This document shows, one piece after another, positions 8,497 through 18,926 of a stretch of 19,684 nt of DNA. Positions within the stretch are counted from its first letter, which is position 1. Each line of letters begins with the position of its first letter. The notes beneath the pieces were generated by a model. It had not been told where the DNA came from, ran no database searches, and saw only the letters and a program-made list of their open reading frames with translations. Position numbers and translations under genes: made by a program. This stretch comes from Conidiobolus incongruus B7586 (Eukaryota > Entomophthoromycota > Entomophthoromycetes > Entomophthorales > Conidiobolaceae), in NCBI GenBank assembly GCA_000697335.1, contig JNEM01006034.1, forward strand, positions 1-19,684. Direction: 5' to 3'.

Positions 8497-11117
8497 ATGA
8501 ATAAAGGAAAGAACGAGTTACCAACTAAAGAGGCTGCTCTGTTTAAGCAAATTTTGGTAATATTGAATTCAGTCTTTAAATTATCAAAATCTAATTAAAA
8601 AAAAATTAGAAACAATACGAATTTAAACAATATAAAAAGGGGTATAAAACAGCAGAAAAAATTTTAAAAAAATTTCCTGAACATGGAGGTAAATACTATA
8701 TTTTAAGTAAATATTAATTATGATTGATTAATTTGATACTATAGAAACTTTGGCTGTTAAGGGCTTATTCTTAAGTCATTTAAATAGAAAGGAAGAGGGT
8801 TACGAATTCGTTCGTAAGGGTCTCAAATTAAATTTAACCTCTTATATCTGTTGGCACGTATTCGGTATTATGAACAGAGCCGATAAGAACTATGGAGAAG
8901 CTTTGAAATGTTATCGTAATGCTTTAAGATTCGATAAAGAGAATGTTCAAATTCATCGCGATATTGCTCTCCTTCAAGTTCAAATCAGAAATTACGCTGG
9001 TTATAATGTAATTTAACATTGGTTTAATTGGTTGATCTTTATTCTGATGTTCATTTTAGGAAAGTTCTATGACTTTGTTGGATTTACGCCCCCAAACTAG
9101 AGCTTATTGGGTTGGTTTAGCTGTTTCTTACCATCTCTTGGGTGAATTAGATATGGCTATTCAAGTCTTGAATTATTTTGAAGAATTCAGTTCAAGTGGC
9201 CCTACTCCCATCATGGAATATGAGCACTCTGAACTCTTATTATATAAGAACTACTTATTGATCAAGGCTGAGCGTTACAACGATGTTTTGACCAACATTG
9301 AAAAGATTCGTAGCCAAGTTTTCGATCAAAGAGCTCTCAAGGAAGATAGAGCTCTCGCTCTCCTTAAATTGAAACGTGTTGAAGAAGCTACTTTAGCCTA
9401 TCAAGAACTACTCAAGATGAATCCTGACTCTAAATTTTACATTGAAAGATTACTTGAATGTGACAACTTGTTGGGTGATTTGAATGAAGAAGATCAAAAT
9501 AGATTACTTGTCAAGTTTGAAGATCTTTGCCGTGACTATCCTCGCTCTCACTTGCTTAAATATCTTCCTCTCAAACACTTGAAGGACGAAGCCTTTAAGA
9601 ACAAGGTTAAAGAATATCTTAAGACCAACTTGAGAAAAGGTGTTCCTTCCCTCTTCTCTAACTTGAAGAATTTGTACTCTGACGAATCCAAGCGCAACAT
9701 CATTGAACAATTAATTATTTCTTTCTTGGATAACTTGAACAAGGATAATAAGTTTGAAGCTGATGATCAAATTGAAGAACCTATCACTGCCAAATTATGG
9801 ACTTTGTACTACTTGAGTCAGCATTACAACAAGATCGGCAATTATGAATTGGCCCACAAGTACATTGATCAAGCTATTGACCACACTCCCACTTTAGTAG
9901 AATTGGTCAAGACCAAGGCTCAAATTTACAAGCGTCAAGGTGATCTCCAAAAAGCTATGGAGACTATGAATAAAGCTCGTGAACTTGATCTTCAAGATAG
10001 ATACATCAACACCAAGTGTACTAAATATATGCTCCGCAACGGTAAAGTTGATCAAGCTATTGCCACCATCACCATGTTTGAAAGAGTAATTTATTATTCA
10101 TATATTATAAATTTAATCTAATCTCTCTCTAGCCCGATGCCGTCGACAAATTGAAAGACTTGACCGAAATCCAAAGCATTTGGTTCATGGCTGAGGCTGC
10201 TAAGAGCTACTACCGCAACAAGCAATTGGGACAAGCTCTTAAGAAGGTTTACCAAGTTGACAAGTACTACAATATTATGAAAGACGATCAGTTCGATTTT
10301 CACAGCTACTGTATGCGCAAATTAACTATGCGCGCCTATTCTGAAATGTTGGAATTTGAAGATCGCTTGCACGAATATCACTACTACTTCAACAACGCCT
10401 TATTGGGTGTTGATTGCTACTTGCAACTTCATGACGATCCCGCTACTGTTAAGGCTAATAACGATCCTCTTACTTCAGGTAACTTTATTTAATATTATTA
10501 AAAATTAATATATTAAATGGTATGGTAGGTCAATTATCCGAAGGTGCCAAAAAGAAATTGAGAAAGAAGCAACGTCAAGCTCAAGAAAAGGAAGCCAAGA
10601 ACAAAGGTAACTAATAATACAGTTATTTTTATTAATGTAGTATTAACAACATTATTATCAGCTAATGATAAATCTGGTAAAGAAAAAGTTGTTGATGAAG
10701 ATCCCATTGGTGCTAAACTCCTAGAAGTAAATTCACTCATTTTATGTTATAAATACATTTGATTAATTATTATTATTTTAGGAGGAACAACCCTTAGAAA
10801 AGGCTCAATATTTTGTCAATTTATTACTTCACTACAGTAGTGACAAGATTGAAACTCATCTTAAGGCTTTTGAAGTATATCTTCGTAAGGGTAAAAATTT
10901 TATTAATTAATAGTGATTATATATAATATTAATCTATATTTTTATAGAAAAATTACTCTTGGCACTCAAATCTCTCATTCAAACCAACAAGATTGAAGCC
11001 ACCCATCCTCAAAATAAGACCAATAAGGACCGCTTAGTTGCTTTATTCGATAAGTTAAAGGCCCAATCCGCCCACGAAATCGTTGAAGTAGTTCAAGAAC
11101 AATTGGCCAAATTGTAA
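8497..11117 (+). CDS. NAA15: NAA15 / Nat1, auxiliary subunit of N-terminal acetyltransferase A
   Basis: TPR scaffold that anchors the NAA10 catalytic subunit to ribosomes for co-translational acetylation of Ser, Ala, Thr, Gly and similar N-termini. Nine exons give 731 residues: 8497-8556, 8610-8688, 8745-9007, 9060-10085, 10133-10478, 10529-10606, 10662-10726, 10782-10890 and 10948-11117 (TAA). Diagnostic blocks are KEAALFKQIL, ETLAVKGLFLSHLNRKEEGY, ICWHVFGIMNRADKNYGEAL, KCYRNALRFDKENVQI, YWVGLAVSYHLLGELDMAI, YEHSELLLYKNYLL, LWTLYYLSQHYNKIGNYELA, TPTLVELVKTKAQIYKRQGD, DDQFDFHSYCMRKLTMRAYS, the basic KKKLRKKQRQAQEKEAK and KIETHLKAFEVYLRKEKLLL. TPR helices fill most of it. It stops about 55 residues after that last block, whereas human NAA15 (866 residues) continues much further, so the C-terminal part is missing or reduced. 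Exon 4 alone is 1,026 bases. Coding sequence is visibly less A+T-rich than in neighbouring genes. Converges with MINPP, 128 bases away. Confidence 0.97.
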
Positions 11118-11245
11118 ACAATAATTTATTCATCATATTTAGCTCCACATTACTATTAATTTGTCATACTTTTTTTTTATTTAAATTTGGACAATTCATT
11201 AATAAAATTTTTATGATCATTATAAATATGTATTTATTGGATAAT

Positions 11246-12580
11246 TTAATTTAATTGACATAATTTATCAAAATCAGTTTCTAACTTAGTTTGATAGTGC
11301 TGTAAAAATTGTTCTAATGGACAAAGGTTTTTGTCACAGCTTGGATTAATTATGATTTTTTCATTTAATTTGATTTGAATGTAGAGATCCTTGAATTCAT
11401 TTGGTTTGAAGTAAGTTTGTCTTGAAGTGTCTTCAGATGCACATGAATAAATTTCAAAGTCTACATTGGCAGCAAATGGTGCAATGTGACTGGTACGATA
11501 TTGACGTTGATTACGCTCTTCAGTACTCATATCCCATTTTAAAGGAACGGGATCTTTAAATAAACCTAAAGCAGTGACTAAGAACTGAATGGTTTCAGAG
11601 TGTCCAAACATAAAAACACCTTTAGGTGCATTTTCATCTGGTTTAGGCTTATAGATCAATGTTGTATAATTGAATAACCTGGATAAAAGTTGAGATGCCA
11701 TAAATTCATTCATATCAGAACCATAAGAATAGGTGTAATAATCATCCAAATCATTCTCAAACTCCAAATCTTGAATCATTTCTTCACTCAGAAATTTACA
11801 CCAACGCGATTCATTACCGAATATGGAGACGTCGTAACCGCAATATTTGTACATAGATTTAAGATCATCCAACTTGAAATCTGATCCAAATCTAGCATTC
11901 AAAACTTTCACATGCTTGGGATAATTCGCTTCTGCAAATTTTTTAGTTTGGTTTTCCGCAGCTTTTCCATTATCAATGATTTTTAACCATTTGGGACAGC
12001 TCTTCTTAATTTCCAAATAGGGATCTTCATACTTAGGGAATGTCTCAATAAACACTGGAACAAGTCTTGATTTTGTCAAATTGCCATTGTGCTCGAAGAG
12101 TCCTAGCGAATATGCGATTCCAGATACAGCTGATCGACTTTGAATAGAACTTGCGAATGGAAAGAGATAGGGCTTGTATTTGGATTGGAATAGCGTAGGA
12201 TATCTATTAGCCATACGTCGACCTAGATTATACAATTCAAGCTCTCCAGAAGTAGTCATCAATTCGTTATCATCCAAATTAAAGCTAACATTATACGATT
12301 TAACCCAGTCAAATACCAATTGATCTTCTTTGGCCAAATTATCCCACTGAATCGATTTGATCCTTTCATTCAACTGATTGAACTTATTGATGTCCTTTTG
12401 GCTTGGATATCTTGTACCATGACGATTAATATGTAGCAATTGCTTAATTTGACATCTATTCGGCTCATTACCACCAATTGTCAAGTTGTATTCGGGATAT
12501 GGTGATTTAGTTGATAAATGCTCCCTAATATTAAAACAAAAATAATTGGATAATAACAAGATTACAAAATTCAATTTCAT
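11246..12580 (-). CDS. multiple inositol polyphosphate phosphatase (MINPP1-like histidine acid phosphatase)
   Basis: Branch-2 histidine phosphatase expected to remove phosphates from InsP6 and lower inositol phosphates in the secretory pathway or outside the cell. A single uninterrupted exon codes 444 residues. Residues 1-17 (MKLNFVILLLSNYFCFN) form a probable signal peptide. The catalytic motif RHGTRYP is at 53-59, with the nucleophile His at 54. The downstream proton-donor motif, in GHSET at 326-330, reads HSE, where MINPPs usually have HAE; His and Glu are kept. Other family sequence includes GELELYNLGRRMANRYP, SRSAVSGIAYSLGLF and the YRTSHIAPFAANVDFEIYSC block. Several cysteines and six N-glycosylation sequons (N32, N97, N167, N210, N256, N304) support secretion. 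There is no C-terminal HDEL-type retention signal (it ends KLCQLN). Intronless, unlike most neighbours. The assignment to MINPP rather than classical fungal phytase rests on the glutamate in the second motif. Confidence 0.9.
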   Translation of the reverse strand: MKLNFVILLLSNYFCFNIREHLSTKSPYPEYNLTIGGNEPNRCQIKQLLHINRHGTRYPSQKDINKFNQLNERIKSIQWDNLAKEDQLVFDWVKSYNVSFNLDDNELMTTSGELELYNLGRRMANRYPTLFQSKYKPYLFPFASSIQSRSAVSGIAYSLGLFEHNGNLTKSRLVPVFIETFPKYEDPYLEIKKSCPKWLKIIDNGKAAENQTKKFAEANYPKHVKVLNARFGSDFKLDDLKSMYKYCGYDVSIFGNESRWCKFLSEEMIQDLEFENDLDDYYTYSYGSDMNEFMASQLLSRLFNYTTLIYKPKPDENAPKGVFMFGHSETIQFLVTALGLFKDPVPLKWDMSTEERNQRQYRTSHIAPFAANVDFEIYSCASEDTSRQTYFKPNEFKDLYIQIKLNEKIIINPSCDKNLCPLEQFLQHYQTKLETDFDKLCQLN

Positions 12581-14755
12581 TGTTTGATAAATTGATAGTT
12601 GATTTAAATTGAGTTTGATTGTTTATATACTCAAATTAAGGTTTAATATTTATGAATCATAGTTATATTGGGATATATGAGACTATTACCAATGATTCCA
12701 TCATTACATACCTTTGTTTGGATAATATTTTATTTAATTAAAATTTGAGAATTGCTAAGTAGTTAAACCAATTAAATTTATGTAATTAATAGTATGATTT
12801 TTGAGGAGTGATAATTTGTTTAAATTTATTCGTACTTGGTTAAGTGAAAAAAAACACTAGTACTAATTTTTCATATTTATCAATAAGCATAATCTAATAA
12901 AGAACAAATGACTCAATAAAGTTATTCATATAACTTATTTGAAAAACATAATATAATTGTATTAGTCTGTATTCTTTAGAAATTTCTTTAAATTAAACAA
13001 ATAATCCTTATTATATTTTTAACAAAATACCTTTTTTATAATTCATTCAATAATATATTAAATAATTTTAAATTATTAAAAGTTCATTATAAAAATTTTA
13101 TTACATATATCAATTATTAAATTAAAATTAATTCATTATCTTTAAAATCTATTTTAGTGTTAATTCTTGATAATATATAAATGCATACTAATAAGTATTA
13201 ATATAACTTATTAATTTTTTAGTAATTAGACTATTTATATATTGATAATGTTAATTGATAAATGTATTCACTTTTTAGTTTAATAAAAAAATCCTTTTAT
13301 TTTTGAAATTAAATTTGTATTTTAAACTAAAATATTATAAATTTATCCATTATATTAATAATTAATAATATTTATTCTCTATCTATTATTTTTTTTATTT
13401 TATTTCTTATTCAAGTTTTATAACTTTTAAATAATAATAATAAATTTTTCTTATTGAAAATTTGACTATTATAAAATATTTTTGCTTAATTTAGGTTTTG
13501 TTAGTAATATAACTAAATATAGTAATATTGTCAGGTGCATCTATAGGTTGATTAGTGTATATAATGAGGTATTAAAGTTAAAATTGTGAACCTGTTTAAA
13601 CCCTGTGTGAGTATTCGGTTAAAGTCAAATTGGTTTGTCCAATTTGATAATGCGATAGAATATGCATTGAAAATATAATCGATAGCATAATAAATATAAG
13701 TTTCTAATGGATTCAATAATATTTAATCATTTCTATGTATATATTTTCTAGATTTTAGTTAAAAAATTTTGACATTGGGTTTATTATTAAATTAACTACT
13801 AAATCTATAAGGTTTAAGTTTTTGGATCCAAAACTGTTTTTAGTCGTTCATTGAATAAAGTTGAATCAATTCTTTAACTTTATATGGTTCACCATTTTAT
13901 ACTGTATTAATACTTCATAATTAATAATATAAATTTAGTGATATATGAAAGGATTTTAAATTGTTATTAATAAATAATTGACATTAATTACAATAATATA
14001 AAAATTATTAAAATTAAGGTAATTTCAAATTAATAAATATGTAAATTTATATATAAATTCAATATTATTATTATTTTTCAAAAAAAATCAAAATGTTTGA
14101 ATCAAAATTGATACACTTATATCATTTAAAGGAAATTGATATTTGGTAACTATAGAAATGTGTTTAATTATATTATTAAATTAATGAATTACATAATTAT
14201 AAAATCAAATGTACAATAGTTCACACTATTTATTAAACCAAGTAAACTTTAACTGAAAACCCACATTTGATTTAAACAATATCTCACATTAAATGAATTT
14301 TATTTATTCTGATTCTGATTCAAATTTAGCCCATAATATGAAGTCATATAAAAATAATTCATTTGTTTACTGATGATTGGAAAGATATAAATTTATATTG
14401 ATTTTTATTTTTAATTTATTGAAAAATATCAATTTATGGTAAAAAACCAAAGTTTGAAATAACTTGATTAGAATCAAATTACTAAAAGTGAAATTAAAAA
14501 TATCATTAATATTTAAAAAATTACTTAATTTGTTTATTTGAAATCAAGAAAATTTGACTATTATCCTAATGAGAAAATATAAGGATTAATATGTGTGGAA
14601 TTTAAGGTTATAAAATTTGAATATCTTATAGTTTAAACTTTTCATTTAAAGTTTTATGAATATGTAAAATTTGATTCTATTGTTTAATTGGGAAATATTG
14701 AATATACTTTTAATAGAATGTTAACTTTATTAAACAAGTAACCAGTTTTTATTAC
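12581..14755. other. long A+T-rich intergenic desert between MINPP and CDA
   Basis: About 2.2 kb with stops in all frames and no recognisable gene. The MINPP promoter lies at its left end and the CDA 3' end at its right. Most of it is extremely A+T-rich and simple in sequence. One patch at about 13531-13690 is clearly richer in G+C and is listed separately. A near-palindrome around a GGATCC core lies at about 13817-13834. Confidence 0.55.
13531..13690. ncRNA. possible structured non-coding RNA (unassigned)
   Basis: By hand count about 45 of 140 bases at 13531-13670 are G or C (roughly 32 percent), against visibly far less on either side. No frame is open. It contains a hairpin with a perfect 8-bp stem, CAAATTGG (13626-13633), loop TTTGT, CCAATTTG (13639-13646), extendable by a T-A pair and a G-U pair. 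A second, bulged hairpin pairs TATGC and TTGA (13661-13670) with TCGA and GCATA (13679-13689). An ANANNA sequence (AGAATA, 13658-13663) lies between and partly in the stems, loosely like an H/ACA hinge, but no convincing ACA box follows. Neither strand nor class can be settled. It may instead be decayed sequence. Confidence 0.25.
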
Positions 14756-15491
14756 TTAAATATGTTTATGTTTTCTATTATATTGAATTGGACCAAAACC
14801 ATCAGGCAATAAATCACCCAAAGTTTTCACTTTATATTCACCTTTATCGTTCAACATATAGACCATTAGATTAGGATTAAATTCATACATAAATTGTCTA
14901 TATTTTAATATAAATTAGTTAAATAATATATTGATTTGATTTGAATTTTATGCTACCTGCATAGACCACATGGTGATAAGTGATCACTTGTATCTCTAAA
15001 GTAATATATTAATTTTCAAAAAGAAATATTAGTTAATATTAAAAAATTTTCAAGTTTACCCTGATACTGCAATAGCAATAAATTTGGATTTTCCTTCACT
15101 CTAAACATATTTATGTCAATTATAAAATTCTCAAATTATATAATAATTAAGTAATTATTACAATAGCTTTACAGAAAGCAGTTCTCTCTGCACATATAGT
15201 ACCTCCTAAAGAAGCGTTTTCAACATTTACACCTATTCAAAAATAAATTTGCAATAAGTATAAAAATAAGAATAGTGTTATGAATATGGTGTTACCTGTA
15301 ATAATTTCACCTTCTTCAGTTAATAAAGCAGCTCCCACTCGAAAGTTAGAATATGGAGAATATGAATTAGCTCTAACTATTTCAAATATTTAATTCTAGT
15401 TATTAATTATTATTACATAATATTATTTACCATTTAATGAAGTTTGTATTAATTGATTTAAAGTTTCTTGAGTAATAGTATTAATAGTCAT
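14756..15491 (-). CDS. CDA: cytidine deaminase
   Basis: Zinc enzyme of pyrimidine salvage that deaminates cytidine and deoxycytidine to uridine and deoxyuridine, normally a homotetramer in the cytosol. Six exons (15491-15431, 15376-15296, 15232-15162, 15100-15060, 14995-14957, 14897-14756) splice in frame to 144 residues, close to human CDA (146). The family signature is complete: SPYSNFRVGAALLTEEGEII, then the substrate-binding N50-V-E52 (GVNVENASLGGTICAERTAF), the zinc and catalytic pair C61 and E63, and SPCGLCRQF with zinc ligands C94 and C97. This three-cysteine pattern marks the tetrameric class rather than the His-Cys-Cys dimer class. Tail LLPDGFGP is also typical. Introns are 54, 63, 61, 64 and 59 nt, a high density for such a short gene. 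Upstream, a decayed transcription-factor fragment starts within about 30 bases on the other strand. Confidence 0.97.
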
Positions 15492-15522
15492 ATTTTATAT
15501 TCTAAAAAAATTTTTTTTATAA

Positions 15523-16030
15523 AAAGAATTTCAATTGGGAAAGCATCAAAGCATAGAATACATGAGCTTTTATACTTTAAATTTCGAATATTGTGGAAAT
15601 GCTATTTTTAGTAATGTTTTTTATCATATGATTTTAGGATTTGGCAATACCCACATCATAAATTCTTATGCATTAAATAAATGGAAATGGAGAAATCGTG
15701 CATACTTCAAGGTTTGTTGATGTCGAGATGCTGGATTTTCTATGTATGTTGATCATATACATAGTTCAAGTCAATTTCAAAGATGGTAGCTTGCCAATTT
15801 GAATGAGGCAAGATAAACATTGCTTCATAATTATTCCAGAAAATTAAATTGGTTTCAAAGTGGACAAGTAGAAATGTGAATATTCATGTTAAAATGGTCA
15901 ATTTAAGGCTTTATAAACTTCAAATAGTTCCAGTTTTATTGAGGGATGAGAGAACTATGGTTTAAGAGAGCAATACTAATCTAACTTTAAAATCAATGCT
16001 TGATAACGTATCGAGTATTTTATTATTGAT
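15523..16030 (+). pseudogene. decayed fragment of a fungal-specific transcription factor (Fungal_trans region)
   Basis: The open frame from 15523 to its stop at about 15720 has no start of its own. From 15547 it aligns without gaps over 55 residues to residues 178-232 of the intact Zn2Cys6 regulator 1.7 kb downstream: SIEYMSFYTLNF against AISKYKFFSSNY at one end and RNRAYFK against KRNFFK at the other, with few identities but matching hydrophobic pattern. After a frame change, VEMLDFLCMLIIYI at 15727-15771 continues the match to IETIQMLHIMSMVY. Further coding-like but interrupted sequence follows to about 16030 and perhaps to 16410. The zinc cluster and N-terminal third are absent; the fragment abuts the CDA promoter. 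It is a relic of this family, either a paralogue or a truncated duplicate. A chance match is possible but unlikely given the gapless collinearity. Confidence 0.55.
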
Positions 16031-17160
16031 GTTTTAAAATTTTAATTAAATTTTTTCTATATATTGAATATGATGATAAAATAAAATTACTGTTCAGTAC
16101 CATATTATATATAATAACTAACATTTATTATTGATACCTCAGACAATAGAAAAGCTTAAAAAGAATGTTATAAGAACTATAACAATTGCTGATTTTCATA
16201 GAAATTTTATCTAATATTTTTGAGTTCAAGAAAAAATTACAAGAAATGTATAAATATCATTTTAAGCTTGATGCTAAAGTTGACTGCAACTAAATAAGAA
16301 TTGATTTGACAAATATACGAAATAAAGTTTTATTAAGTATATTGAAGCCCCTTTCTAATAGGATTATCAATAGTAAACTTAAGGAAAATAATATAAAGTA
16401 TGTCCTATAATACTTAAAATAATAACCTAATAATAGTTTATTAATATTAATAATGATTTAGTTTTTGTTTAAATTATAGTATTTAATGCAATCAATATTC
16501 TAAAATTTTCAAATTTATTATTTATTATATGATATCCAAAATTTCTGTTACTATTTATAAAACTGATATTATTTTGCTGACGAACAATACTTAATATAGT
16601 CTAAATCGTTTATTATTTTATTTTATGTTATATTGAGTTAAAAATTATTCAATGATTCAATTCGAGTATATATACAAATTGTCTACTTTTATATAATCAA
16701 ATTGAGTACTCTTAAATTGGAAATATTTTTGTTATATAATTCTTAAAAAGTAAAAATCGATAAACATGAAATATTATTACTTATAGTTATTTTACTCATT
16801 TTAATTTTTATTATATTAGTCTTAATAAAATTAGAGATATAATGTGAACAATAATTTGACAATTAATTTCAACTTATTTATAATATTCCAATATTACCTA
16901 ATTTGAATTGTAATAAAATAGTATGATATAAATTAGGCTTTTTATTGAAAATATCCTTATTAAAATTACTTAGATTAATGAATTCAGTTTAGTAGTAATT
17001 GGGCAATTTGAATTACAAAATTCAACATAAAAATTTTCATACATAAATTATTGCTTCAAGTGTATTATATATTAATTCAAAAAACAAATCATATAATTTT
17101 CCATTATTTAGTAATTTATTAAATTTTTTCAAGTTTAAAAAATTCTAACCATAATTAATA
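16031..17160. other. A+T-rich region between the relic and the intact regulator
   Basis: The first 380 bases retain interrupted coding-like stretches (for example TIEKLKKNVIRTITIADFH near 16143 and ILKPLSNRIINSKLKENNIK near 16340), possibly the tail of the decayed transcription factor. The rest is A+T-rich with no open frame and should contain the promoter of the intact Zn2Cys6 gene. Confidence 0.4.
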
Positions 17161-17211
17161 ATGAGCAAAAAAATGGATAAATTAAAGTTCAGGGAAATTC
17201 CTGAAAAATAA
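17161..17211 (+). promoter_or_regulatory. upstream ORF of the Zn2Cys6 gene
   Basis: ATG followed by 15 codons and TAA (MSKKMDKLKFREIPEK). It ends 23 bases before the main ATG at 17235 and is the nearest upstream ATG. If it lies in the mRNA leader it would be translated first and could limit or condition translation of the regulator. The leader itself is not proved. Confidence 0.4.
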
Positions 17212-17234
17212 AATTTTAAAATTAAATCATTTTA

Positions 17235-18921
17235 ATGCCGACAAATTCAAAAGAATTAAGTGCTTGTACTTGTGAAGGTTGTAGAAAATCAAGAGTTGCA
17301 TGTTCCAGAGAATTACCTTACTGTCAACGATGTTATAAGCGTAGGATGCCGTGTATTTATAAGGATCGTAAACGTACTTCATTCAGGTCTAAACTATTAA
17401 CTGATGTATCCTTAATGAAAGAAGATAAAACTCTGAAATTTTTAGCACGCATTCCAATAAGTAAAAATCCCGGAGGCATCATATTAAACAAATATCAAGT
17501 GATTCAATTATTGCTGAATATTAAGCCATTTCACAATATCCAATTCTCTAAAGACTCTTCCCAAGTTGAAATTGTTCAAACCGTGGGCGAAGTTGATACA
17601 CCTAGACTAGTGATTATAGAGTCTTCAGATCCTATATTGAATAATGACCAATTTCATATAATACCTTCGGATCTCAATTTATTGCAAATGATCATAAATT
17701 CATTACCGCAACATTTTTTGGATGGTTTAATATTGAATTACTTTAGCCAAACGCATTTAGCACATCCAGCTATTAGTAAATATAAATTTTTTAGTTCGAA
17801 TTATATACCGCCACAGCATTTACTAGCTGCTATTTATTTAATTGGGTATTTGATACGGCCTCAGAATATAAATTGCTTTGGAATTTTGGAGCGATTCGCG
17901 AATTATCACTTGAAGCGGAATTTCTTTAAACCTAGTATTGAAACCATTCAAATGTTGCACATTATGTCAATGGTTTATAATATTTTAAATCAAGATGCTC
18001 TAATGTTGAAATGTATTCATCAGATGATTACAATGGCCCACCAGTTAGGTCTTCATATAATGAGAGATAATATTTCGCCAATTGAAAAGCATGAAAGACT
18101 ATTGATTTACAATACAATCGTTGCAAGGAATTCATTTTGTGCATTAGTGTATTTAGAGCCTGCATACCTCTCCAATTTACAGTGTTTAAATTATAATCTG
18201 GACCCAATGTATCAAATGCTACCACCGGTAACAAATAGTCAAACAAAGCATTACTATAACCTTCCCGAAAATGAAGCAGAAGTATTGTGCGACGATATGA
18301 TAGAGGCATATGGTATATGCACCTATTTTAAAGCAACCAGCAAATTCAGTGTCGTATTAAATACACTCATCATTGACTTTCATCTGAATCACCTGAATCA
18401 ATATAAAACATTCGACGAATTACGTCAATGTATTAACCATACTAGATCTAAGTTAGATACGTTTTTACTTCATTTTTTAAACTTATTTCTAAAGTTAAAT
18501 GAGCAACTATCGCCAACCCAAACAAACAGTCATACCTTGAAATTATTAGTATGGCACTATCTATTCATTCACCACACATTCATTGTTACAATTTACAGTC
18601 AACGACCCCAAAGCATATCCCCAAATATACCATTCCCAAATCATCAAACTGATCAAGTTATCAAATCCATGCAAATTATGAAAACACTGTGCGAATTACA
18701 TCCACCCAACTGGACCAGTTCAAGGTTCAATTATCTAACCATGTCTACATTATATAGTTTAAAAATTTATCAATATTTCAATGAAGAACAAAAATTCATA
18801 ATGAACTCAATAGTTCGTTTCAACTATCAATTAATTCAAATTCATAGTTACTTTTTCATGAATTGTGATAAAATTTTAAAAACTTTTGAATTAATGAGTC
18901 AATTATATAATTTTAAAATCA

Positions 18922-18926
<5 letters not shown>
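17235..18926 (+). CDS. Zn2Cys6 (fungal binuclear cluster) transcription factor
   Basis: Nuclear DNA-binding regulator of the Gal4-type family, found only in fungi and a few relatives. The 563-residue product starts with a perfect binuclear zinc cluster, C13-x2-C16-x6-C23-x6-C30-x2-C33-x6-C40, within CEGCRKSRVACSRELPYCQR and RCYKRRMPCIYKDRKR; an extra C11 precedes it. A basic linker follows. From about residue 155, LDGLILNYFSQTHLAHPAIS starts the fungal-specific middle homology region (Fungal_trans), running to about 350 with HQLGLHIMRDNISPIEKHER. The remainder is hydrophobic helical sequence with no recognised motif. No clear coiled coil follows the cluster, so the dimer mode is uncertain. 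The gene has no intron, an upstream ORF in front, and an (AT)n tract that begins at its stop codon. Target genes cannot be inferred. A relic of the same family lies upstream on the same strand. Confidence 0.93.

Noticed and set aside
8530-8545. Reassigned CTG codon
   Set aside because: CTG in NAA15 exon 1 aligns with the conserved leucine of KENALFKRIL, so it reads as Leu; TAA and TAG both act as stops at family-appropriate ends.
9504-9742. Two antisense open frames inside NAA15
   Set aside because: Both overlap the long conserved NAA15 exon and each other, and neither resembles a protein family.
11690-11884. Plus-strand open frame inside MINPP
   Set aside because: Shadow of the MINPP coding strand; no recognisable motif.
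15523-16410. Transposon or virus-like remnant as the source of the decayed coding sequence
   Set aside because: No terminal repeats, target-site duplications or enzyme motifs were seen, and the sequence aligns collinearly with the neighbouring transcription factor instead.
18028-18309. 93-codon antisense open frame
   Set aside because: Lies wholly inside the Zn2Cys6 coding sequence on the opposite strand with no family resemblance; a shadow frame.
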